From the NCBI GenBank assembly GCA_028023455.1, contig JAQFVV010000042.1, positions 7,273,922 through 7,337,921 of the forward strand: 64,000 nucleotides of DNA, given 5' to 3'. A program made the position numbers and the translations under genes. Positions 34,445 to 47,851 of the stretch are shown one piece after another (position 1 is the first letter of the stretch; each line of letters opens with the position of its first letter). The notes below the pieces were generated by a model. That model was not told the DNA's origin. It made no database searches and saw only the letters and a list, made by a program, of their open reading frames with translations. The stretch comes from Epiperipatus broadwayi. Its lineage: Eukaryota > Onychophora > Udeonychophora > Euonychophora > Peripatidae.

Positions 34445-36630
34445 CTTACTTATTTTGAAAATTATTGATTTTATATTGACAAATAACTAAGCAAAATTAA
34501 AATTGAATGCTAAGAGACTACAACCCATTTTTCAATTTATTCAAGTGCAACCACTATAATACTATTTATAGCTATAATATAAAATTATTTAAATCTGCCA
34601 TTATAATATTTAAATGGAGAAATATTTAATTTTTAATGATTATATCAAAAGTTTAATATTTTTTTGTTTTCCACCTTATATGCTGAATACATGTAAGCGA
34701 CATATATATATATGGGTGTGTATCAAATCATTAGTTTTAAAAATATCACGTTATTTTTACCAATTTTGCCTCCAAAATTTAAATACAAATAAATGATAAA
34801 AGCTTCCAAGCTTGAATTTAAAAATAGAATGTTAAAATTTATCTTATTTAATTAAAGGGATGTGGAATTCATGTAAAGTTGATTATATTTAAAATTATTA
34901 ATTCAGTCAGAAATTATTGCTTGTAAATATCAACTAAATAATTATGTTTTATGAACTGAAATTATTATAAATATTTACTAATATTTATATCAATATGTGT
35001 ATTTATTATTTTTATGTATCTCTTGATTATTGATGTACTAAACATATACAAGTCTTGTTTTACTTAAGTTTATTTTACAATTCAAAACAAAGCAAAACTC
35101 TCCATATAGTAGATTATTTCTAGATATATACATGAAAGGGAAACAATTTGGAGGTAGGTACGCATAGTGCTTTCTTTAAATTAATCAAAGAGAAATAGTC
35201 TTCTGAGGATGCAAGTAATGATTAGTTTAAAGTTTTGTTTGATTAACAATGTCAAAAGTAATTCATGCAAAGCATATATTTATATATAATGTTCATTAAG
35301 GGAAGCTAGCTACATAGATGATGCATTCTCTTCTTTGCTTTTATTGTGATCATTTAAATAAATATTGTGTGCAGTTTGGATACTCATTATCATTATAGTG
35401 AATTTCAGTCACATATAAATGATTAGGTGATTCTATAAATGTCTTCCTCTCACCTTTATTATTCCTTTTAATATTTCATAATATATTTGAATTGTAAGGG
35501 AGTCAAAATAGCAATTGATGATGTAATTATTTTTAGAGAGTTCCCAAAACTAAGTAACAATGGGAATCTTGGATAATATTCAAATAATGGCACACTTTTA
35601 GTGAGCAAACTCTATTTATACTACTCCAATTCTACTATTTATTGTAAGCTTCAGTATTCTGTAGTTGCTAAATGGTAATCTTTTTAAATCCCTAATCAGT
35701 GCTGTTCTTTTCATATTCAAACATTTCTGGCTTTTGATTTTGTCAGTGAGGAGTTTTGGATCTGTATCTCATGCACATGGATTTTTTTTAGATCTACATT
35801 TAAAACGTCTCATTGACAAGGCATTAAATCAGAAATTAATTTGTAGATATGGATAGGATATCACTGAATATGGATTTAATAATCAGTATTATCCAACAAC
35901 TGTTCATTACTCAAACTTAGAGTAAGTGGCAGAATTAGAATATTATAGTCCACCCCATCCCCGTGTAAAGCATTGTGAAAGTGTGTATGATTCTTTAGTC
36001 TTTCCTAGATTAATGATTTTTCCAAATTAAAAAAAGATATGCAGTAATTGTTTAACAATATCTATTTTATTTTCCTTATATACCTTCCTGGGTTTTTAAA
36101 AACATTATTGATGCTGGAAATGTAAATGAATTTAAGTATAAATATTAAATTATAATTACTAGCTTTAATATTTATTGTATATATTTTTGTAATATGTTTT
36201 GTATTCTTTATTTAATTTTATTTTTATATTTTTTTAGAGATTAATTTTTTACTTTACTTTTATGTGTCAATGGTCATCATACTAACTTTTAAATAGCACT
36301 TACTTATTGAAGTTACTCTTTTTCCCTTATACTTTTTTTTTTTTCTTGATTTAGCTTTTTTTGATTGCTTATGAAATAATGAATATCTTTGATTACTAAA
36401 GAAATTGGATAATGTTTTCTTGTATTTTAAAGTGAGAAATTAATAAAAGATTTTTTTAAAAATGCTTACATTAATCAAGCATTTTAACTTATTAGTCTGT
36501 GTTTATTTTTTATTTTTAAAATATACTAAATCCAGCAATGGATGATGCAATATTTTTAATAGGTAGAAGGAGTATTTTCATCATCTTGTGAATAATAATG
36601 CAAGAATTGAGATGTTATTTTTTAATTATA
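34445..36630. other. AT-rich stretch with one foldback-terminus fragment
   Basis: GCAAAACTCTCCATATAGTAG at about 35093-35113 closely resembles the terminus of the foldback at 53982. Otherwise nothing recognised. Confidence 0.45.
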
Positions 36631-36639
36631 TGTCCATTT

Positions 36640-38285
36640 TATCTACTCATCTAGATTTGTTCAATAATATCCAGTTTAGTGAAATCAAAACAGCTCTTTG
36701 TAATCTTAAAAATGGAAAGCTACCCATCTTGATGAAATATTGGAGAAGTTTTAAAATATGATGATGATATGTTAGATTCAAAAATATTGGAATTTTTTAA
36801 AAATATATGGACAATGATGTTGTGCCGTCTGATTTTAAGTATATTTTTATTGTTTCAATTTTTAAAAAACAAAGTGAATACATAAAATTGTAGTAATTAT
36901 GGAATATCATTATTATCCACTTTAGCAAAGATACTTTCAAGAATTTTGTTGAATATGTTACTTCCAGCCATATGTGAATGGTTACTAAAGACTAAATGAG
37001 TGGTTTCAGGAAATCTAGAAGCACTATAGATATGGTTTTTGTTGTCAGGAAATAGAAAAGTATTGGGAATAAAGAATGAATTTATATGTTGATTTTTTTT
37101 AAAATTTCATTTAATAGAACAGGTCTGTGGTATTGTTTGAAATTAAATGGTTGTCCCTTAAAATTTATTCATATTATACAATTTCTATATGATGAAATGA
37201 GAGGAAGAGTTATTACTACAGATGGAAAATCTGAAGCATTTGAAATGTAAACTGGTTAAACTAGGATGTATATTTGCTCCAACATTGTCTCTTTGGAGTT
37301 GTTTATATGTGGCTTAATCAAACAGGGATCAAGATGTAATAGAGGTTTGACAGTAGATAATTTTAATTTGAATTGATTAAAATGGAAACAAGAACTTCAT
37401 CTTGGATTCTGGATTTACAGCATGTTGATGATTGTTAGTTCAAAAAATAATTTATAGACTGTTCAAAAAATTCAAATTTCTTTATCAGCCAGTGCCAAAA
37501 AAAAAAAATTCTCAGCAATTTTTAGCTTATATGGTTATCAACTTGAAAATATAAATCTGTTTAAATATCTTTAGTTTTATAAGTAAAAAGGTGGAATTAG
37601 ATGCAGAAGTACATCACAAACTCCAATATGCTGATGCTTTTATCAATTGAAACTATAAAATATTTCACCACAGAAAAATAACTACTGGAATTAAGTTAGC
37701 TATATAGAGAACTGTTATTTTGCCTAATTTATTATATGTTAGTGAAATGTGATTATTTTATTAGCACAGTATAAAAGCATTAGAAAAATTTCATTTCAGA
37801 ATGCTCCATAAAATTTTAAAATACAATGGCAAGATCATAAAACCAATCCATATTTTTTTTATTCAATATACTGGGTGTGATGCTATAGAGTTCACTATTT
37901 AAAAATTATATTTTATTGTATTGGTCATGTAAAATGAATGAACAACACAAGACTTCCTAAAAAGTGTTTTATGGTTAACTTGAGCATGGTATCATGGTAG
38001 AAATAGATGCTATCTATGTTATAAGGATTATCTCAAAGACATTCTAAAAGTGCATTGTCAATTGTTTTCATTAGGAAGATATGATAGAGAGTAAAATACA
38101 TTGGAGAGTTACAATTAAACATAGTTTTGAAGCATTTCAAAAAGAAAAGTTTTCTGCTGATGAAACTAAAAGACAACATTGTAAAATAAACAGTAATCAG
38201 AAAATTAAACCAGGTATGTTCTATATGCGGACGTATTTGTGTTTCACGGATTGGCTTGTATAGTCATCACAAAACTCATTTCTAG
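36640..38285 (+). pseudogene. LINE reverse transcriptase with C-terminal zinc-finger motif, degenerate
   Basis: Plus-strand fragments follow the order of one non-LTR reverse transcriptase. EIKTALCNLKNGKLP (about 36680) matches the linker before the palm, and YGISLLSTLAKILSRILLN (about 36900) matches the YRGISLLST box. LQHVDDC (HVDD at 37421-37432) is the catalytic C box with Tyr-Ala replaced by His-Val. LILPNLLY then SE (about 37710-37750) is the LLYGSETW box, and WRVTIKHSFEAFQ (about 38105) belongs to the tail. The protein ends with an uninterrupted QVCSICGRICVSRIGLYSHH motif, a CxxC zinc finger with terminal histidines, and a TAG at 38283-38285. Many stops and frameshifts show it is dead. 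The upstream endonuclease is missing (5' truncation). Confidence 0.7.
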
Positions 38286-38372
38286 AGTAGTTTTCCTTTT
38301 TTTTTTTCCTTTTTTAAAAAGTTGGAATGACCATACTTATTTACAAGTAGCTGTTTATTTTTTTATTTTTTA

Positions 38373-38866
<494 letters not shown>

Positions 38867-38869
38867 ATT

Positions 38870-39995
38870 AAAATATTACTTTTGAACTTAGTCAAAATAC
38901 TAAAATATTGGAATCTTGAAAATTTGAGACTTCTCTCATAAAGTTTAATCTGATTAAAAGGACAAATTGTTAGTTTTCAAACTTTGTATCAGTTATTTTT
39001 CAAAAATTAAGTTATTTAATAGCCTTAATGGAATAAGACTATCTAATTCATATAAAATAACAAGAAGTAGCATCTCCAGTGATTGCATAAGTTAATTGTA
39101 AACTAGCAAACAGTGCTTTTTAAGCATCTTGTATTATTTTCAAAAGCATATACAGTATATACAGACAGCAAGTTTTCAAAATTAACGTCATTAACTATCA
39201 CTATTCAATAAAGCAAGAGGCTGTTTTTTGTTTAAAACCTAAATTTAGCTTCTGATATCAGATGACATCTTTTTGTTAATTATTTCCTCATGAAAGCATT
39301 ATTTTACACTCACAATTATCACTGTTGTGAATTTCTTACATTATTTAATGCAGTAGTAAAGTATCTAATTCTAGAACTTATGACTTACAATTCATAGCTT
39401 AATCTGCCATTTCTAGTATTTTGAAATTTTTATAAACTTGAAAGCAACAAAACCATTTGTTATTTATTTTGCTGCTATGAATTAATAAATAAAAAAATTT
39501 TTTTTTTGTTTAAAGGGGATCAAAACTAGAAATTAATGATTATGGCAATTCTGTCATAAGGGCAAAAATACATCATGCAATGAAAGAAAAAGAATTATAT
39601 ACCAAGCAAATGTATTCACTCACTAAATTTGAATGTATTCTTATGTGAATGTATTTTTTTTTTATTATCAATTTAATGGTTTTTCATAGCTAGATTATTC
39701 TATTTTTATGTTAGCAATTTTGTTGATATCTTAATTTATATAATTAAATTGTTTCATAATATATTTTCAGATTTTATTATTATCAGTGTATAAATTTCAT
39801 CTTCACTTAATCATATCACAATTGTCCATCAGCCCAAAAGTCAGACCAGTCTCTCTCACCCTGGATGCAGTTTTGAAATACCCAGTTCACTTTTTTCAAG
39901 TAATACATAGCTCATATTGTAATTTTAACTTCATATATACCTTTTCTTTTTTTAAATATATTATTTGTCACACTTTTCTGAAACCTATGACCAAA
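38870..39995. other. AT-rich sequence, nothing recognised
   Basis: No gene, RNA or repeat copy recognised. Confidence 0.5.
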
Positions 39996-39998
39996 AAC

Positions 39999-40082
39999 AT
40001 ATCAAAAAGATAAATGATCCCCAAGATGTGCATTTTATGCTAAACCAGCACTCATCACTTGGTTCAGATCCCAATCTCTTAA
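39999..40082 (+). repeat. Copy of the dispersed repeat family
   Basis: AAGATAAATGATCCCCAAGA and ACCAGCACTCATCACTTGGT closely match the arm core at about 6765-6825 and its inverted copy at about 7800-7870. Confidence 0.65.
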
Positions 40083-40084
40083 CA

Positions 40085-41233
40085 CATATTTTCATCATTT
40101 GTTTAGGATTTTATAGAAAGCAATTTACTATTAAAATGTATATTATACCAAGTTTAACACTAGTAAATTCAAGTATCCAGTAGAGATTTGGAAACAAATC
40201 ACCATAGTCAGTAATTTGTTTAATCTTAACAAAAGCATTTATTTAAAACAAAAACATTACACACTACTCTCTCAAATTAATGTAGTGATCCACTTTGTTT
40301 TCTGATCAATGGATGATATATATTAGTATATTGGTAAGAATATGTAATACTAATAGAACATACATAGTATTGTTGATGTATTGTTATAAAGATGCATTTA
40401 TTTTCAAATGATGAACAGAGTAGTCATTGTATGAGACAATGATTTGGAACTTCTCCAAAATCTGTCTAATGCCATGATTTGAGAATTCAGCATATTGTGG
40501 TCATTGTTGATATCAATATATTGGAACAAGACTTTGTAGTTGGTTCATTAAGTGTTTAGTATGATTTCTAATATAAACTTTTCATTTCTTTTAGTTCTCA
40601 TTTATCTTTTTCTTTTATTTTACTATTTTCAGTGACTTAACTTAGTACATAAGACTCTTGTGACTTAATCGTCTTTCTGCATGAGTTGTGACAATTGAAT
40701 TGTACAACCTTATTTTCATTTTATAATTATATATACATCAATTCTGATTCCAATCTTTTTTTTCATTCTCCACCCCCACTCCTCCTGGAGTTAAATTAGG
40801 TCATTTTCATTTATGGTGGCTGCTACTAATGGTGATAAGTAATGACTTATCAGTGGGTTATATTTTATTAATATATCTTTCAAGTTATTTTTACAAGATA
40901 TTACAAAACTTTATAGTTATTCCATATCTATGCAAACAATATATATAAGGGTGTTTTTTTTTTAAATCTGAATAAATATTATTATTTTTCTAAAGATATT
41001 TTGCATTTTTTTCTGAATTTCCCAGTAATAAAATAATCAATAAAACAATTGTAAAAATTGCTGAGCTAATTGAAGATATCGTTTTTCAAGAATCTTATTA
41101 CCACTATGAAAGTTAGAAAAGTAAATCATCATTTTACATCTTCTCTGTGGGTGTGTGTGGTGGTGGAGGAGGGGGGCATTTCTAGTTGAACAAAAGATCA
41201 GATTCAGTTGTTTGTTTGCAAAAGAATAAGGGT
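40085..41233. other. AT-rich sequence, nothing recognised
   Basis: No gene, RNA or repeat copy recognised. A TG/GGT-rich purine stretch lies at about 41148-41178. Confidence 0.5.
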
Positions 41234-41248
41234 AAGATTGTTAAAGGA
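41234..41248 (+). repeat. 15-bp target-site duplication, left copy
   Basis: AAGATTGTTAAAGGA, repeated exactly at 41826-41840. Confidence 0.9.
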
Positions 41249-41825
41249 AGCTCCCTTTTTGCTTGGAGTGAGACATGTCATCAACTCCTGCCTACCTCAC
41301 ACAGGAACACCATCTTCAATTTCCGGGGATCCATCGAAACAGGGGTCTTTGCAACTATCAGACTATTAGTTTTCTTCAACAATGCACTCTGACTGCTATG
41401 ATGTTTTATTATTTTTGACCAGAGAGTACTCAGCGAATCAAAAACTATTGGACCTAACTCGCTCTCTGAAAACCAGAGATACCAAACTAGCCCCACCTCC
41501 GCTCTTCTCAAACACCTGGGCAATCCTCCAACTCCCATCCTCTCAGCCTCTGTCACAGGACTCATCCAATTAAATGTTTGTGACCCATGAGATTGCTTGC
41601 TCAACGAGGATGTGCGTCTCGACTTGCAACCAAAGGGTTTTCATGACCTGGACTACACCCTTTCCACATCCCTTTCTCTTTTCATATGTATCCTTCCCTT
41701 TTCAGCATGTTGTTCCTGAATTTCATTTCATCATGTAATCACTTCTTTGTAAACTTTTTTTTCACTGTATTTGTATCTGTTTTCTTTTAATGAATAAACT
41801 TTCATCACTAATGGGGGAGGGGGGG
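41249..41825 (+). mobile_element. Retroposed unit of unknown family, 577 bp
   Basis: A G+C-richer sequence bracketed by perfect 15-bp duplications, so it arrived as one insertion. Near its right end lies AATGAATAAACTTTCATCAC, which includes a polyadenylation signal, so it was probably copied from the plus-strand RNA. The end is a G-rich run (GGGGGAGGGGGGG) instead of an A-tail. The left half is open on both strands for 60-107 codons (41382-41573 plus; 41281-41604 minus), but neither translation resembles a known protein. It could be the truncated 3' end of a LINE, a SINE without an obvious tRNA head, or a retroposed mRNA end. The exact duplication implies a young insertion. Confidence 0.75.
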
Positions 41826-41840
41826 AAGATTGTTAAAGGA
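41826..41840 (+). repeat. 15-bp target-site duplication, right copy
   Basis: Second exact copy of AAGATTGTTAAAGGA. Confidence 0.9.
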
Positions 41841-43190
41841 GAAAATGTATCTTTATAGATTGCTCAGGAAAAAATATTTCACTTGGTAAAAATATATATT
41901 TTTTCTATACTATAATTGTAAACTGCATATATATCTTTCTCTTGTTGATTAGATGGTAAAATAGTAATTAGTTGTAAATATTACTATTGATAATTGACTT
42001 TGTTATTATAATTAATCTGTCTAAACTATTTTTTGGCAATTAGCAAGTTTGGTGAATAATGCTGTTTTCTAACTCTGGGGGGAGGGGGGTATTAGAGAAG
42101 CTTGCATCTTGCAGTGGGATGCTTTTTTATTATGTTTTTATGTTTAGTGTAAATAAATAATCAAATAGTTTATTACTTAGGAAATCATCTGCTGGAAGTG
42201 TTAGATTCAAACCGTGATCTGTAGATCTGCTGCTCTATCTTTGCATTCAACCAAGCAGGACTATTTTAGTGTCATTTGTTGTAAATTTATAGAGATAGAA
42301 AGAAAAAAAAAGAAATTATTTTTAACTGTGTAAATGAATTATATGTGCTGAAATTGTTTTATGACCACTTTATGTGATATTACATTAGAGATATTGTGAA
42401 ATTCTCAGTAAAATAAAACATTTCCAGCATGTGCTGGAGAAAGGACAATTTTTAGCTATCTTGTTGCAAAAATTGAAATATTTAATTATATTAATCTTTA
42501 TAACTTATTCTTTCTAAATAAAAGTAATTTGATATTTTTATTATCTTTTTATTTTTAAAGCAAAGTTATAAAATTTCACATTTGTGAAGCTTATTGACAT
42601 CTTGAGCTGTAATAAACATTTTATACACAGTACATTTCAAAAATAAATATTTATAGCATATTTTAATTAAATAATAATTACTTTATTTTTTATAAGTCTA
42701 GATATTATTCTATATTTTAATATTCCAACTGTATTTTCACTTTGTTTTATATAAAAGACACTCCTTTACTATATGTAATTATTATTTTCATTAATTGATT
42801 GTATTTTTGATCTATAGGATGAATTTATTTGGTAGAGAGATGTATGAATATCTGTTTATGATTTAAGCATTTCTAAGAGTACGATACTCTCTTCCCCCTT
42901 TAATATTGAAATCTGTATTGACACTCATCTGAACAATACAACTTATTGTGGAAATTTTATTCTCTAATAACAATAGCTAGAAAACTATTTACTAAATGAT
43001 AATTGAATAGTTTTTAGATTGTTGTGAGCTGCACATATGAAATAAAAATTCTAAAGTTCCATGTAAATTTAAAACATTTTCAAAGTTCACACACATGGAA
43101 TAAGTCATAGGCATGACTATATATGCTGGAAAATGTAATATGTATGCAAAAATAAAATAATTTTAAACTTTTAGACCACTGCCTTCAAAG
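41841..43190. other. AT-rich sequence with a tRNA-like site
   Basis: Apart from the tRNA-like site at 42195-42262, nothing is recognised. Confidence 0.45.
42195..42262 (-). repeat. tRNA-like sequence (minus strand)
   Basis: The minus strand reads GATAGAGCAGCAGATCTACA, like a D-stem and anticodon arm, then CGGTTTGAATCTAA, like box B, with tRNA spacing. The 5' part is degraded. Confidence 0.4.
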
Positions 43191-43194
43191 TTTT

Positions 43195-43519
43195 TCCATC
43201 AGTTATAAATGTGATAATATGTTGGACTATTTGCTTCACCTAACAGTAAATGTTGAATGTATAGAAAATTTTAAACTTTATCTATTTAAATTTTTCAAAT
43301 ACAAACAACTTGTTAGTGATAGTACACAAAATAGACAATATAGGTTAATAATTATATATTTCAAGTAGTATTATTCTCCACTCTTTTTCAAGTGTTGCTG
43401 TTCTGACCAGTGACAATATTAGCATAGAAGTCAAAATTATATATTTAGATTCTTTAATATCGGATTTTAAGACAATGTTCCAACCAATTGAGCTATTCTG
43501 TCAATAGCAACAGAAAGTA
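43195..43519 (-). repeat. PLE terminal repeat, copy 3 (inverted)
   Basis: The reverse complement aligns with 45301-45600 and 47852-48157. It has TTGACAGAATAGCTCAATTG (tRNA box A-like), then CAACACTTGAA and ACAAGTTGTTTGTATTTGAA in the same order. It is more diverged than the other two copies. Confidence 0.75.
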
Positions 43520-43599
43520 GAAATTCCATATATTTATATATGAGGGTTGATTCAAATCCTCATGAGTTTTTCAAATTTTATTTATTTATATTTTAATAT

Positions 43600-45290
43600 T
43601 TTTCTAAGAGCAAGGTTAATTAGACGCTTCCATATATTGTGTATTGCCACACTCATTGTCATATGAGCAGCTTTGAATTTTCTTCTTAGCACGTTTTCCT
43701 TTTTATCCAATATTCTTCTATTTTCTCAATTGAACATATGGTCATTAGTACATACATGGTCACATGGTCTGTTACAGTAGACACTTGTTTTTTCTCTTAA
43801 GGTGACAGATCTCACCAATATACTCTCTTCCACATTCACATGGTGTTTCATAGATGCAGTTTTTATTCTTCATCATTTCCGGTTTAGACGTGATAGAAGT
43901 TAGAATTCCTTGAAGTGTGGTCTGGCTTTGGAAAACAGTTCTAATATTATATTGACTGCAGATTTTCTGTAATTTGCCTGCCAATTCTGGTATATATGGA
44001 TACACTATAATTGCTTTGTTTTTTTGTTGTCTTTTTTTTTTATTATTGTCTATTAAAGATTTTCTTAATGACAACTGATGGATAACTTCATGAGAGTTTG
44101 TTCTATGAATCTTTTCATTTTCCTCATCACTACCTTCCAAGCAAACTTTCTTTGTTCTGTTCCATAATGATAGTATAATTCCCTATTTAGTGCTTCTGGT
44201 ATGATTGGTTGTATATACTATGTATTTATTAATGTGTGTTGGTTTCCTATACACTGTCGTTTTTACTTTGCCCTGAGGGAGTCTTGTCACGAGAATATCT
44301 AAGAATGCCAATTTTTGTTCTTGTTCTGATTTTATTTGAAGAATTCTGTATTATATTGAAAGTATGTTGTTATACAAATTGTTAATAATTCCATTATACT
44401 GTCTAATTTGTTGACTTTGATCATCGTATAATCTTTTTCTTACAATAGACAATATCTTATCACATGGTACATTTGTAAATAAATTTTCGATATCAAAGCT
44501 TTCCAGTATGTCAGTTATTTTCATTTTCATGTCCCTAATTCTACAAAGAGCTTAGAATCTCTGATGAAGAAATGGGTCTTATATGCCAATAGACTAAAAA
44601 CTTCTGGAAAAAATCTTAACAAATTTTGACATTGGCGAATTTCTAGAACTAAATTTTGACCTTAATGAAACATTATCTTTATGGATTTTAGATAGCCATG
44701 AGGGTGAGGAATTTTGTTGAAATATGAATTTGCTTTTTTTTAAATCATTGAAAAACTTGTAATGCTTCTGGAGTAATGCTTGTAATTTTACTTCTGTACT
44801 TGGAATTGGATTTTCTGCTATTCAATTGGCCTGCTGTGAGAAATCTTTGTATTTTGATATCATAATCAGTTTTATCCATTACAACTGCAATATTACCTTT
44901 GACATCAGGAAGAATGATTATAAGGGTATTCTGTTTGAGAAATTTAATAGCTTTTTTTCTTATCACATGAAATGTTTGATTTCCACTTTTGATGCCTCTC
45001 AAGTGTCCTTTTAACTCTCTAGAATAATTCTGCTTCTTTAAGAGGCAAATTTTGGATAACTTCCTCAGTATCTGCCATTATATTCAATAATTAATCAGTA
45101 GATGACATAATGGTGAAGTTCAAACCTTTTCCAAATACAGATAATTCAACATCAGTAAGATGATTAGATCTAAGATTTTTTTACTGATGAAGCTGATAGA
45201 TCATTAGTTACAGTATGACTTTTGACCTACCCATGTAGATTTACAACCTTCCTCTTTTGATGTTCTTTTATCCTTCCATTTATTTATAAT
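43600..45290 (-). pseudogene. PLE reverse transcriptase/GIY-YIG protein, deleted and frameshifted
   Basis: The protein boxes run from high to low coordinates. The N-terminal segment is KAIKFLKQNTLIIILP then VVMDKTDYDIKIQRFL (44745-45002). EQKLAFLDILVTRLPQGKVK (about 44280-44330) is the FLDVLV box after the active site. ELAGKLQKICSQYNIRTVF and NCIYETPCECGREYIGE (43772-44140) are the PLE linker and GIY-YIG-type endonuclease entry with its Cys pair. A tail like DHMFN then RRILDKKENVLRRKF ends near 43620. Compared with the plus-strand copy, about 235 bp is missing between about 44335 and 44345, removing the YxDD box. Several stops and frame changes are also present. Confidence 0.8.
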
Positions 45291-45300
45291 ATGATTTTTT

Positions 45301-45600
45301 CTACTATCTGCTGCCTTTGACAGAATAGTTTAGTTAGTTAGAACATTGCCTTAAAATTTGAGAATTTAAAAGTTTAAGTTTGATTGTCACTGATCAAACC
45401 AGCAACACCTGAAGAAGAATGGAGAGTAATATTACTTGAAATGTTGTGTAATTACTAATCTGTGTTGTTTATTTTGGATGTTATTACTAATAAGTTGTCT
45501 ATATTTGAAAAGTTTAAAATTTTCTATGCATCCAACCTTTACTGATAATGACGGAAATAGTCCGATATATTTTCACATCTAATATACCATCATCACAAAC
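45301..45600 (+). repeat. PLE terminal repeat, copy 1 (left, direct)
   Basis: It aligns with 47852-48157 over its full length. Shared blocks are TACTATCTG.TGCCTTTGAC, AGCAACACCTGAAGAAGA, AAAATTTTCTATGCAT.CAAC and ACCATCATCACAAAC. The first 90 bp are tRNA-like (box A-like TAGTTTAGTTAGTTAG). A hammerhead-like core is described in the findings. Confidence 0.85.
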
Positions 45601-45669
45601 ATTTAGGTAAATACTAAGTATTCAATATGGATCCAATGCTATGTTGAAGTTTAGACATTATGAAAAATA

Positions 45670-47800
45670 ATGTCTAAAACTGGCTAAAGTAAAAAATCAT
45701 TTAACTTTCTTATGCAAGTATAAATTGGAAGAGATTATTCCTAAGGATTGACTATCAAAACTTCCTATTTCCTCCAAGAGAGCTGAGAAGATTATTCAGA
45801 AAGCAAATGATGCCTTATTTAGAGAAAAATAAATGTTCAATGGTTGTCCAAGTATCCTTACATTCCATTAGAAATATGGAATGTTTTCTAAAAAAAAACT
45901 TACAAATTATTTCTCAAGAGTTTGTCAAATAATGAAAAAAACCATATTGTAAATTATATGGAAGGATAAAAGAACATCAGAAGAAGAAGCTTGTAAATCT
46001 ATATGGGTGGTCAAAAGTCATACTATATACAATTAGCGGATCTATCAGCGTTATCAGCGAAAAATTTACTTGTAAACACCTTACTGATATGGAATTATCT
46101 GTTCTTAGAAAAGGCTTGAACTTCACTGTCCCATCATCTATTGTTCCATTATTGGATATAATGACATTCAATGAGAAAGTTACCCAAAAATTGCCTCTGG
46201 AAGAAGCAGCAGAATTACTCTGGAGAGTTTAAAAGAATACTTGAGAGACATCTAAATCAGAAATTAAACATTTCAAGTGATAAGAGGAAAGCTATTAAAT
46301 CTCTCAAACAGAATACATCTATAATCATTCTTCCTGTTGACAAAGGTAACACTACAGTTGTAATGGATAAAACTGATTATGATACCAAAATACAAGAACT
46401 TTTCATAGCAGGCCAATACAAAAAAAAAAAAAATAGCAAAAAAATTCAATTTGAAATACAGAGGTAAAGTTACAAGCATTACACTGGAAGCTTTGCAGAT
46501 ATTTCAGTAATTCACAAAAAAGGAAATTAACTTCGTATTTCAGCAAAATTCATTACCTTTATTGACTACCCATTGGCATATAAGACACAGTCCTTCGTCA
46601 GGGATTTTAAGCACTTTGTAGAATTAGCCAGAGACATGAAAATGGAAAGAACTGATATATTGATAAGCTTTGAAGTGTAAAGTTTATTTACAAATGTACC
46701 ATGTGATGAGGCAATATTTATTGTAAGGAGAAGATTACATGATGATAATAGTTCACAAATTATAACAGCTCTACCTATTGATAGTATAATGGAATTAGTA
46801 ACATTTCTAAATAACAACATACTTTCAACATAATGCAGAATTCTACAAAAAAAATCAAGAGATAGTCATGGGATCACTAATGTCTGTTTCTTAGCAACAT
46901 TTACATGGAAGAACATGAAACTACAGTCATAAATAGTACTCCATTTCCACCTAAAGTATGGCTTCACTATGTTAATAATACATTCATGATATGGTCACAT
47001 AGTGAGGCACAATTAAGTTATTCTGGACACTTATCAATAATATTTCTCCTTCAATTAAATTCATAATGGAATCAGAATGAGAACAAAAATTGACATTCTT
47101 TGATGTTCATGTGACAAGGCTGCCACAGGGCAAAGTAAAAACAACAGTGTGTTGGTAAATACACACTGGCAAATACTTGGCATATACATCCAATTATATC
47201 AGAAGCACTAAACATGGAATTATACTATTATTATGGAATAGAGTAAAGGAAGTTTGTTTAGAAACCTTTAATAGATAACAAAAAGAGACACCAAAAGAAA
47301 AAAACAATTATTGGTATTGTGTGTATCTATACATTCCAGGAATGATTGACAAATTAAAGAAAATCTGCTGTCATTGTAACATTAGAACAGCTTTCCAAAG
47401 CCATACCACACTTTGAGGAATACTAACTTCTACCAAGCCTAACTGGAAATGCTAAAGAACAAAAACTGCATCTATGAAATACCATGTGAATGTGGAAGTA
47501 CATTGCTGAGACATGTCATCCTATTGAACAATGATTGAAAGAAACTAATGGTTAAAAGAAAAAAACCCAGATGCGTCTATAGTAGCAGACCATGTATGTA
47601 CTAATGGCCATATGTTCAATTGGGAAAATACAAAAATATTGGCTCGAGAGAAAAAGATGCAAAGAAGAAAATTCATGGAAGCTGCTCATATGACAATGGC
47701 AAATAATTCTAAAGTCAACCCAGTGTGACAATATATAATGTATGGAAGCTTCTAATTAACCTGCTCTTAGAAAAATTATTAATATATATATATAAATTTG
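45670..47800 (+). pseudogene. PLE reverse transcriptase/GIY-YIG protein, multiple stops
   Basis: Order of boxes on the plus strand: SSKRAEKIIQKANDALFRE (about 45775-45830) in the N-terminal domain; SLKQNTSIIILPVDKGNTTV then VMDKTDYDTKIQELF (46300-46410); an FYKK/VMGS stretch near 46845-46880; the palm C box HYVNNTFMIW (YVNN at 46968-46979); LTFFDVHVTRLPQGKVK (about 47090); NCIYEIPCECG (about 47465), the GIY-YIG-type entry. The canonical C box is YxDD, so both catalytic aspartates are asparagine here (GAT to AAT twice). With several stops as well, the copy cannot encode an active polymerase. A 98-codon open stretch (46171-46467) is the longest surviving piece. Confidence 0.8.
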
Positions 47801-47851
47801 AAGGATTCAGGAGGATTGAACCAACTCTCATATATAAATATTTAGAATTTG

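Larger units (their letters stand above)
43195..45300 (-). mobile_element. Penelope-like element, truncated inverted copy
   Basis: Minus-strand PLE with its terminal repeat at the 3' end (43195-43519). It carries a GIY-YIG-type region, a C-terminal part of the polymerase region and an N-terminal domain. It is 5'-truncated: homology to the plus-strand copy stops at about 45300, exactly where the left terminal repeat of that copy begins. Inverted, truncated copies fused to a longer copy are a known Penelope insertion pattern. An internal deletion removes the polymerase active-site block. Inactive. Confidence 0.8.
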
